A stretch of DNA of 15,329 bases from Geodermatophilaceae bacterium (lineage in GTDB: Bacteria; Actinomycetota; Actinomycetes; Mycobacteriales; Geodermatophilaceae): contig JACCSC010000097.1 of NCBI GenBank assembly GCA_013813215.1, forward strand, positions 1-15,329. Reading direction: 5' to 3'. Made by a program: the position numbers and the translations under genes. The notes under the pieces were generated by a model. The model did no database searches and was not told the DNA's origin. It worked only from the letters and a program-made list of their open reading frames with translations. Of the stretch, positions 7,440-15,329 are shown piece after piece (position 1 is the stretch's first letter; every line of letters begins with the position of its first letter).

Positions 7440-9220
7440 CGCCGTCCCCCGGCCAGCACCTCGTCGGAGTCCGACTCGGCGGACAGGATCTGGCGGTACG
7501 CCGGAACGCGGTCCAGCAACTCGTGATGGGTCCCTACCGCGGTGATCGTGCCGCCCTCCAGCAGCGCCACCCGGTCGGCCAGGAGCACCGTGGAGGGCCG
7601 GTGGGCCACCACGAGCGCGGTCGTCGCGGCCAGGACGCGGCGCAACGCCTCCTCGACCAGACCCTCGGTGTGGATGTCCAGGGCGGACAAGGGGTCGTCC
7701 AGGACCAGCACGCTCGGCCGACCGAGCACCGCCCGCGCCAGTGCGAGCCGTTGGCGCTGGCCGCCGGACAATGACAGCCCCTGCTCGCCGATCCGGGTGG
7801 CCAGGCCCCATGGCAGGTCGTAGACGAAGTCCGCCTGCGCGACCGAGATCGCCTCCGCGATCTCCGCGTCGGTGGCGTCCAGCCGGCCGAGCGTGAGGTT
7901 CTCCCGGGCGCTGGCCGAGAACAGCGTGGGGTCCTCGAACGCCGTGGCCACCGCGCGGCGCAGGCTGGTCAGCGTGACGTCGCGGATGTCGGTTCCGTCC
8001 AGGGTGATACGACCGGAGCTGACGTCGTACAGCCGGGGGACCAGAGCGGTCAGGGCGGTCTTCCCGCTTCCGGTCGCCCCCACGATCGCCACCGTCTCGC
8101 CCGGTTCGACGGTCAGGTCGATCCCGTGCAGCACGTCGCGGTCGGCGCCGGGGAACCTGAAGCCGACGCCCTCGAAGCGCAGGAGCCCGCGCGCGGCACC
8201 CAGGTCGTGAGCGCCGGGACGGTCCGCGATCATCGGCTCGGTGTCGAACACCTCGTACAGCCGGTCGGCGGCCGTCGCCGACTCCTGACCGATGGCCAGA
8301 ATCCAACCCAGGGCCTCGATCGGCCAGGCGAGGAGCACCACGAGGGACACGAACGCGACCAGGCTGCCCAGGGTCAGGTCGCCGGCGGCGACCGCCAGGG
8401 CCCCGATCAGCAGGACGAGCGCCAGCAATACCTGTGGCACCAGGTCGAGGATCGCCCAGAACTTCGCCAGGATGCGGACCTTGACGAGGCTGGCCCGGCG
8501 CAGCTGCCGCGACTCGTGCAGGAAGCGTCCACCGATCGTCCGGCGGCGGCCGAGCGCCTTGACGATCCGGATGCCGACGGCGGCCTCCTCCACGACGGTG
8601 GCCACATCACCTTGCAGGTCCTGGCAGCGCCGGGACGCGACGATGTACTCGCGCTCGAAGATCAGCGTGAAGTAGGCGACCGGTACGGCGCTGAGCACCA
8701 CCAGCAGGCCGAGTGGCCAGTACAGGCGGAGCAGGTAGATCGTGACGACGGTGAACAGCGTGACGTTGACGACCAGGAAGATCAGCCCGAACCCGAGGAA
8801 GCGGCGGATCGTGGTGATGTCGCTCGTCGCGCGGGTCACGAGCTGACCGGTCTGGGCCCGGTCGTGGTAGGCCACCGGGAGCCGCTGCAGGTGCGCGTAC
8901 AGGTCGTTGCGGATCGCGGTCTCCATGTCCAACATGCAGAAGGACTGGACCCAGCGGCGGACGAACCCGAAGACCGCTTCCAGGACACCGAGCAGCAGCG
9001 CCAGGCCGCCGAGCCACCACAGACCCGAGCTGTCGCCGTCGGCCAGCGGTCCGTCGATCACCCGTTGCGAGACCAGCGGAATCGCCAGCTCCGCGCCGAC
9101 GGTGACCAGGGCCGCGATCCCCATGACGGTCATCTGCCCGATGTACGGCCGCAGGTAGGACCGCATCCGCCAGAGAGAGTGCAGGCTCCCCTTGTTTGAC
9201 GTGGATCGGTCCTCGGACAT
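7436..9220 (-). CDS. ABC exporter half-transporter, subunit with a degenerate ATP site
   Basis: This 594-residue protein has an exporter membrane domain (about residues 20-310) and an ATPase domain (about 345-590). Motifs are Walker A GATGSGKT (381-388), a Q-loop position occupied by E429 (AFEDP), a consensus signature LSGGQ (484-488), Walker B VLVLDD with D509 where the catalytic glutamate normally sits, and H540. Asp for Glu after Walker B is the hallmark of the inactive-site subunit of heterodimeric exporters such as TM287/288 and BmrCD. The start ATG (9218-9220) has only a weak ribosome binding site. It lies 56 bp downstream of sepH on the same strand, so it may be read through from sepH or have its own promoter; I see no clear one. 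The downstream partner overlaps by 4 bp. The substrate is unknown. Confidence 0.93.
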   Translation of the reverse strand: MSEDRSTSNKGSLHSLWRMRSYLRPYIGQMTVMGIAALVTVGAELAIPLVSQRVIDGPLADGDSSGLWWLGGLALLLGVLEAVFGFVRRWVQSFCMLDMETAIRNDLYAHLQRLPVAYHDRAQTGQLVTRATSDITTIRRFLGFGLIFLVVNVTLFTVVTIYLLRLYWPLGLLVVLSAVPVAYFTLIFEREYIVASRRCQDLQGDVATVVEEAAVGIRIVKALGRRRTIGGRFLHESRQLRRASLVKVRILAKFWAILDLVPQVLLALVLLIGALAVAAGDLTLGSLVAFVSLVVLLAWPIEALGWILAIGQESATAADRLYEVFDTEPMIADRPGAHDLGAARGLLRFEGVGFRFPGADRDVLHGIDLTVEPGETVAIVGATGSGKTALTALVPRLYDVSSGRITLDGTDIRDVTLTSLRRAVATAFEDPTLFSASARENLTLGRLDATDAEIAEAISVAQADFVYDLPWGLATRIGEQGLSLSGGQRQRLALARAVLGRPSVLVLDDPLSALDIHTEGLVEEALRRVLAATTALVVAHRPSTVLLADRVALLEGGTITAVGTHHELLDRVPAYRQILSAESDSDEVLAGGRR

Positions 9221-9276
9221 GGCCCAGGAAGGCTAGCTCCGGGCGCCGACAGGCGACACCGAGTTTCCCGCCTTGA

Positions 9277-10125
9277 TCAGCGCTTTCGGCGTACGCCGAA
9301 CACGATGTCCTCCCACGAGGGGATCCGGGCGCGGTGCTCGCGGTCGTCGTCGCTGACCGGCGGCGCCGGGCCCGGTTCGGGTGGGAGCGCCTCCTCGACG
9401 GTGCGCCGATCGTCAGTCTGCACCGTGCCGCGCGGGTCCGCGGCCTGCGGGTTGTGCTCCCGCGGTATGCCGCCGAGAGCACTGAGCGGTCGTTGCGCCG
9501 ATTCCACCGGCGGACCCACGATCATCGACTGGCCGGCCCGGGGCCGCTCGGCGAAGGCCGAGGTGTCCGCGTCGGCCGGGGTGACGGTGCGCGCGGTCAC
9601 GTCGTACCACCAGCGGGTCCGGCCGTGCCGATTGCCGACCGTCCAGCTGACCATGACCTCCCAGCCGCCGTCGGGCAGCCGCCTGGCGTCCCAGATCGCC
9701 AGCCGATGGTCGACATCCAGCAATGAGAGCTTCTCGGTCATGAATTCGCCGAGCATCCCGGCCGGGGTTCCGTCGGCCAGCCGGACCCGCGCCTGCCGGG
9801 CCTGGCCGGCCAGCCGTTCGCGTTCCTGGAGCACCGGATGGGCGAAGCGCAGCACCTTCTCGACACGGATCCCGGCGATCGCCGCGACCTGCTCGGGGGT
9901 CTCACCGGCCCGGATCCGGGCCTGGATGTCGCGCGGGCGCAGCGTGCTCTCCAGCTCCAGTTCGATCTGACCGAGCCGGCTCATGTCCCCCCGGGCCGCG
10001 GCGCGCAGGCGCTCGTCCACCGGGAGCAGGAACCGCTCGCCGTTGTCGATCGCCTCGGGGACGTCCGGAGCGAGCACGAGATGCGTGCCCTCCTCGCTCA
10101 GGGCAATGAAGCGCAGTGCGCGCAT
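9277..10125 (-). CDS. sepH: SepH (DUF3071), FtsZ-interacting cell division protein
   Basis: SepH is an actinobacterial protein that binds FtsZ and promotes its assembly at septation. This copy has 282 residues. The conserved N-terminal DUF3071 region (about residues 1-180, starting MRALRFIALSEEGTHLVL) includes a predicted helix-turn-helix at about 66-95 (DIQARIRAGETPEQVAAIAG) and the WWYDVTART segment (172-180). A proline- and charge-rich linker (about 185-265) follows, and the protein ends in the family's short C-terminal motif RIPSWEDIVFGVRRKR (267-282). The ATG at 10125 has a strong ribosome binding site, GGGAGGA, about five nt upstream. An earlier start would run into the serC coding region and is not credible. 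serC lies 80 bp upstream on the same strand and the ABC exporter genes lie 56 bp downstream. The assignment is firm; activity rests on the family. Confidence 0.93.
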   Translation of the reverse strand: MRALRFIALSEEGTHLVLAPDVPEAIDNGERFLLPVDERLRAAARGDMSRLGQIELELESTLRPRDIQARIRAGETPEQVAAIAGIRVEKVLRFAHPVLQERERLAGQARQARVRLADGTPAGMLGEFMTEKLSLLDVDHRLAIWDARRLPDGGWEVMVSWTVGNRHGRTRWWYDVTARTVTPADADTSAFAERPRAGQSMIVGPPVESAQRPLSALGGIPREHNPQAADPRGTVQTDDRRTVEEALPPEPGPAPPVSDDDREHRARIPSWEDIVFGVRRKR

Positions 10126-10171
10126 GTCGTTCCTCCCACCCTGACCGACCGTGCTGCCCGACCCTACGACG

Positions 10172-10188
10172 GGGCGGACGCCGCGCCC
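10172..10188 (-). terminator. Weak hairpin after serC
   Basis: GGGCG (10172-10176) and CGCCC (10184-10188) can pair around a 7-nt loop just beyond the serC stop, on the minus strand before sepH. The stem is short, GC-only and has no T-run. In DNA this GC-rich it may be chance. It might slow read-through from serC into sepH. Confidence 0.15.
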
Positions 10189-10205
10189 GGCTGCGACGCG
10201 CCCGC

Positions 10206-12212
<2,007 letters not shown>

Positions 12213-12219
<7 letters not shown>

Positions 12220-13319
12220 TGCGGGATCTCGTCCCAGCCCTCGACCTCGTCCGGCGTCCGCGGGCTGGGGCCGATGTAGCGCGCTGAGGGACGGATGATC
12301 CGGCCGTCACGCTTCTGCTCGAGGATGTGCGCGCACCACCCCGCCGTCCTGGCGCAGGTGAACATCGCGGTGAACATCTCCGACGGGACCTCGGCGAAGT
12401 CCAGCACGATCGCGGCCCAGAACTCGACGTTGGTCTCGATGACCCGGTCCGGGCGACGTTCGCGCAGCTGGGCGAGCGCGGCTTGCTCCAGGGCGAGCGC
12501 TACGTCGAACCGGGCGGCGCCGAGTTCCTTGGCCGTCCGCCGCAGCGTCCGGGCCCGGGGGTCCTCGGCGCGGTAGACCCGGTGCCCGAAGCCCATGATC
12601 CGGCCCCGGTTGTCCAGCAGGTGGCGGACGTAGCCCTCGGCATCGCCGGTCCGCTCGATCTCCTCGAGCATGTGCAGCACCCGGCTCGGAGCCCCGCCGT
12701 GCAGCGGTCCGGACATCGCCCCGATGGCTCCGGACAGCGCCGCGGCGACGTCGGCTCCGGTCGAGGCGATCACCCGGGCGGTGAACGTCGAGGCGTTCAG
12801 CCCGTGCTCGGCGGCGGAGACGAAGTAGGCGTCGACCGCCGCGATGTGCCTCGGGTCGGGTTCGCCGCGCCAGCGCGTCATGAAGCGCTCGACGATGGTG
12901 TTGCACTGGTCGATCTGGTCCTGGGTTACGGCGGGCTTGTGGATGCCGCGGGCGGACTGGGCGACATAGGACAGCGCCATCACGGCCGCTCGGGCCAGGT
13001 CGTCGCGGGCCTGCTCGTCGGAGATGTCCAGCAGCGGACGCAGCCCCCAGATCGGGGTGAGCATGGCCAGCGCGGCCTGCACGTCGACCCGGACGTCGCC
13101 GGTGTGCACGGGGATGGGGAACGGCTGCGCCGGGGGCATCCCGGGCCCGAACCGGCCGTTGACCAGCAGCGCCCAGACGTTGCCGAACGTGACGTGCCCG
13201 ACGAGGTCCTCGATGTCCACGCCGCGGTAGCGCAGCGAACCACCGTCCTTGTCCGGCTCGGCGATCTGGGTCTCTGCGGCGACGACCCCTTCCAGTCCGG
13301 GCGTGAAGCCGTCGGTCAT
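12213..13319 (-). CDS. citA: Citrate synthase 2 (CitA-like)
   Basis: This 368-residue enzyme condenses oxaloacetate and acetyl-CoA to citrate, the entry step of the TCA cycle. It matches the actinobacterial citrate synthase 2 group (mycobacterial CitA type). Visible motifs are AEHGLNAST (170-178), GPLHGGAPS (204-212, with H207 the likely enolising histidine), GFGHRVYRAEDPRA (243-256, with H246 the oxaloacetate-side histidine) and NVEFWAAIVL (297-306). At the position of the usual catalytic aspartate (NVDFYS in most citrate synthases) this protein has E299. I believe this is shared by close relatives but cannot check it here. The C-terminus (RIIRPSARYIGP, 340-351) is typical. The ATG at 13319 has GGGAG eight nt upstream. 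The gene is divergent from pdxH, 109 bp away. 2-Methylcitrate synthase is a less likely alternative. Confidence 0.9.
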
Positions 13320-13428
13320 GCTCAGGACTCCCTATCCTCGGCTGCGGGCTCGGCCGCCTCGCCATCCGCGGTCGGTCACGAGGCTAGCGGGCGCCCCCGA
13401 CCCGCGACTGAGACGGAGGTCAGGCCTG
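13320..13428. promoter_or_regulatory. Divergent promoter region of citA and pdxH
   Basis: These 109 bp must hold the promoters of both divergent genes. I see the two ribosome binding sites (GGGAG on the minus strand near citA; GGAGGT at 13415-13420 for pdxH). I see no convincing -35/-10 pair, palindrome or repeat. Confidence 0.4.
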
Positions 13429-14076
13429 ATGGGTTCCGAGGGACCCGATCTCGCCGCCATGCGGCAGGCGTACCGGAGCGCGGGACTCCGGGAGGAGGAC
13501 CTGGCGCCGGGATGGACGGCGCAGTTCGCCCGCTGGCTGGCCGAAGCCATCGCTGCGCAGCTGCCGGAGCCGAACGCCATGGTGCTGGCCACTGCCGCAA
13601 CCGACGGTCGGCCCAGCGCGCGGACCGTCCTGCTCAAGGGGTACGACGAGGCGGGGTTGGTCTTCTACACGAACTACGACTCGCGCAAGGGGCGGGAGCT
13701 GACGGCGAACCCCCGCGCCAGCGCGGTGTTCCCCTGGATCGCGCTGTCCCGGCAGGTGGTCCTCACCGGCGACGTCGTACAGGTTTCCCGCGAGCAGTCT
13801 GCGGCGTACTTCCACTCCCGGCCCCGCGGCTCCCAGCTCGGAGCCAGCGCGAGCCCGCAGTCCCAGGTGATCGGCGACCGCCGGGATCTGGACCTCGCCT
13901 GGGAACGAGCCGAGGCGGCCTATCCGGACGAGATCCCGCTGCCCGAGCGCTGGGGCGGGTTCCGGCTGACGCCGGACGCCGTGGAGTTCTGGCAGGGGCA
14001 GACCGACCGGCTGCACGACCGGCTGCGGTACCGGCGTACGGACGCGGGCTGGATCGTCGAACGCCTGGCTCCGTGA
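13429..14076 (+). CDS. pdxH: Pyridoxine/pyridoxamine 5'-phosphate oxidase
   Basis: PdxH is an FMN-dependent cytoplasmic oxidase that turns pyridoxine 5'-phosphate or pyridoxamine 5'-phosphate into PLP. The protein has 215 residues, normal for the family. FMN and substrate motifs are RTVLLKGYD (65-73), FYTNYDSRKGREL (79-91), the SRQV segment (107-110), SRPRGSQLGASASPQS (130-145) and the C-terminal VEFWQGQTDRLHDRLRYRR (185-203). The start ATG at 13429 has GGAGGT (13415-13420) eight nt upstream. The frame stays open further upstream, but that part has no family similarity and runs into the citA coding region on the other strand. Its TGA overlaps the GTG of the MFS gene (GTGA). Genes for PLP users such as serC are nearby. 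Confidence 0.95.
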   Translation: MGSEGPDLAAMRQAYRSAGLREEDLAPGWTAQFARWLAEAIAAQLPEPNAMVLATAATDGRPSARTVLLKGYDEAGLVFYTNYDSRKGRELTANPRASAVFPWIALSRQVVLTGDVVQVSREQSAAYFHSRPRGSQLGASASPQSQVIGDRRDLDLAWERAEAAYPDEIPLPERWGGFRLTPDAVEFWQGQTDRLHDRLRYRRTDAGWIVERLAP

Positions 14077-15329
14077 GGCGGCTGCTCCAGCTGTTGCGCG
14101 GGCTCGCAGTGGACGTAAGGCCGTTGCGTACGCCGGACTTCCGCCGGCTGTGGACCGGCCAGGTGATCACCATCGTCGGGACGACGATGACGCTGGTCGC
14201 CGTACCCACCCAGGTCTTTCAGATCACCGGCCGCTCGCTCGACGTCGGGATCACCAGCATCGTTGCGCTCGTGCCCCTCGTGCTCTTCGGGCTGCTCGGC
14301 GGTGCGATCGCCGACGCCATGGACCGGCGGGTGCTGCTGCTGATCACGGCCGCCGGCACGGCGCTGACCAGCCTGCTGCTCTTCGCCCAGGCGGCCCTGC
14401 CCGGCTCGGGGACGCTGTGGATCCTCTGGGTGCTTACCGCCGTCCAGTCGGCGTTCTTCGCGGTGAACTCACCCACGCGCAGCGCGGTGATCCCGCGGCT
14501 GCTGCCCAGGGCCCAGGTGCCGTCGGCCAACGCGCTGAACATGACCGTCAGTTCGGCGGGGGTGATCATCGCGCCGCTGATCGCCGGGCTGTTGATCGGC
14601 GCCGGCGGGTTGGAGTGGATCTACCTCGTCGATGCCGTCGGCTTTTTGCTCGCCCTGATCCTGCTGATCCGGCTACCGGCGATGCCGCCCGAGCGCATGG
14701 ACGTCTCCGCGCCCAAGGCGGGGCCGTGGCGGAGCGTGCTGGAGGGTTTCGCGTTCCTGCGTGGACGGCAGATCCTGCTCATGACGTTCGTCGTCGACAT
14801 CATCGCGATGATCTTCGGCATGCCGCGGGCGCTGTTCCCGGAACTCGCGGCCACGACGTTCGCCGGAGCGGCCAACGCGTTGGGCTGGTTGTTCGCGGGG
14901 ACCGCGATCGGGGCGCTGGTGGCCGGGCTGTCCTCCGGCTGGCTGGCCCGGGCGCACCGGCAAGGGCTGGTCGTCCTGCTCGCGATAGTGGTGTGGGGGG
15001 TGGCGATCTCGCTGTTCGGGCTGACCGGGTCACTGCCGCTGGCCGTGTTCTGGCTCGGCGTCGCCGGGGCTGCGGACATGGTCAGTGCGGTGATCCGCAG
15101 CTCGGTCCTGCAGACGGCAGCGCCGGATGAGATGCGCGGGCGGATGCAGGGCGTCTTCATCGTCGTCGTGGTGGGTGGTCCGCGGTTGGGTGACCTGCGC
15201 GCCGGCGGGGCCGCGGCGTTCAGCTCACCGGAGGTCGCCCTGGTCAGCGGCGGCGTCGTCATCGTCGCGGCGATGGTGCTGGTCGCCGTGTTCGTTCCGG
15301 CGTTCCGCCGCTATGACGCCCGCGTCCCG
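14073..15329 (+). CDS. Major facilitator superfamily exporter (3' end outside the window)
   Basis: The frame is open from the GTG at 14073, which overlaps the pdxH stop, to the last base, giving 419 residues with no stop. The N-terminal LRTPDFRRLWTGQVITIVG segment and the loop GGAIADAMDRRVLLL (the MFS loop 2-3 signature with DRR) point to the EntS-like/MFS_3 branch of drug or siderophore exporters. About a dozen hydrophobic helices can be traced, including a pair around APLIAGLLIGAGGLEWIYLVDAVGFLLALILLI in two halves, a central charged loop (about residues 205-225), and a last helix near the right edge followed by FRRYDARVP. Family members of this type are about this length, so only a short C-terminus is missing. 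The substrate cannot be inferred; coupling to pdxH may be only positional. Confidence 0.88.
   Translation, partial: MRRLLQLLRGLAVDVRPLRTPDFRRLWTGQVITIVGTTMTLVAVPTQVFQITGRSLDVGITSIVALVPLVLFGLLGGAIADAMDRRVLLLITAAGTALTSLLLFAQAALPGSGTLWILWVLTAVQSAFFAVNSPTRSAVIPRLLPRAQVPSANALNMTVSSAGVIIAPLIAGLLIGAGGLEWIYLVDAVGFLLALILLIRLPAMPPERMDVSAPKAGPWRSVLEGFAFLRGRQILLMTFVVDIIAMIFGMPRALFPELAATTFAGAANALGWLFAGTAIGALVAGLSSGWLARAHRQGLVVLLAIVVWGVAISLFGLTGSLPLAVFWLGVAGAADMVSAVIRSSVLQTAAPDEMRGRMQGVFIVVVVGGPRLGDLRAGGAAAFSSPEVALVSGGVVIVAAMVLVAVFVPAFRRYDARVP

Noticed and set aside
5544..7526. A 660-codon open frame on the plus strand opposite the ABC exporter gene
   Set aside because: It is a mirror of GC-rich coding sequence: rich in Q, H, R and D with no recognisable domain, and it lies fully antisense to a clear ABC transporter.
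7440..8306. N-terminal extension of the second ABC subunit into the first ABC gene
   Set aside because: The extra residues are arginine- and glycine-rich shadow sequence; the ATG at 7439 gives a standard half-transporter.

Overview
The window is a high-GC stretch from an actinobacterium. Two genes point to this independently of base composition: sepH (an actinobacterial FtsZ partner) and an acVLRF1-type release factor (the actinobacterial branch of the Vms1/eRF1-like family). The adjacent group sepH, serC and a citA-like citrate synthase also recalls, from memory, the mycobacterial chromosome (Rv0883c, Rv0884c, Rv0889c). I cannot name a genus. It reads as chromosomal backbone with one more variable regulatory and transport segment in the middle. 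I see no phage, transposase, CRISPR array, tRNA or rRNA.

Layout. 1-1436 (+): the 3' part of a TrmH/SpoU RNA methyltransferase, overlapped at ATGA by an acVLRF1 peptidyl-tRNA hydrolase. 1415-4348 (-): a 977-residue AfsR-like large SARP regulator whose 3' end overlaps acVLRF1 by 22 bp. 4349-4585: a 237-bp divergent promoter region holding three CTCAGC-type heptamers exactly 11 bp apart, the layout of a SARP operator. 4586-5131 (+): an ECF sigma factor with no adjacent anti-sigma gene. 5170-5484 (-): a small membrane protein of unknown function. 5595-9220 (-): two half-size ABC exporters overlapping at ATGA, with the paired motif changes of a heterodimeric exporter that has one degenerate ATP site. 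9277-11333 (-): sepH preceded by serC. 11334-11478: a divergent region with a long imperfect inverted repeat. 11479-12219 (+): a metallophosphoesterase reading frame broken by three single-base losses that together restore the frame. 12213-13319 (-): citrate synthase 2. 13429-15329 (+): pdxH, then an MFS exporter overlapping it at GTGA and running off the right edge.

How the genes relate. serC makes phosphoserine using PLP, and pdxH makes PLP. Citrate synthase feeds the TCA cycle. sepH acts in cell division, and TrmH and acVLRF1 both act on translation. The most interesting part is the SARP/ECF sigma divergent pair. It resembles the AfsR to AfsS relay in outline, but here the putative target is a full ECF sigma factor. 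The periodic repeats are direct sequence evidence for a SARP-type site, but the regulator-target link is inference. I found no clearly new multi-gene system.
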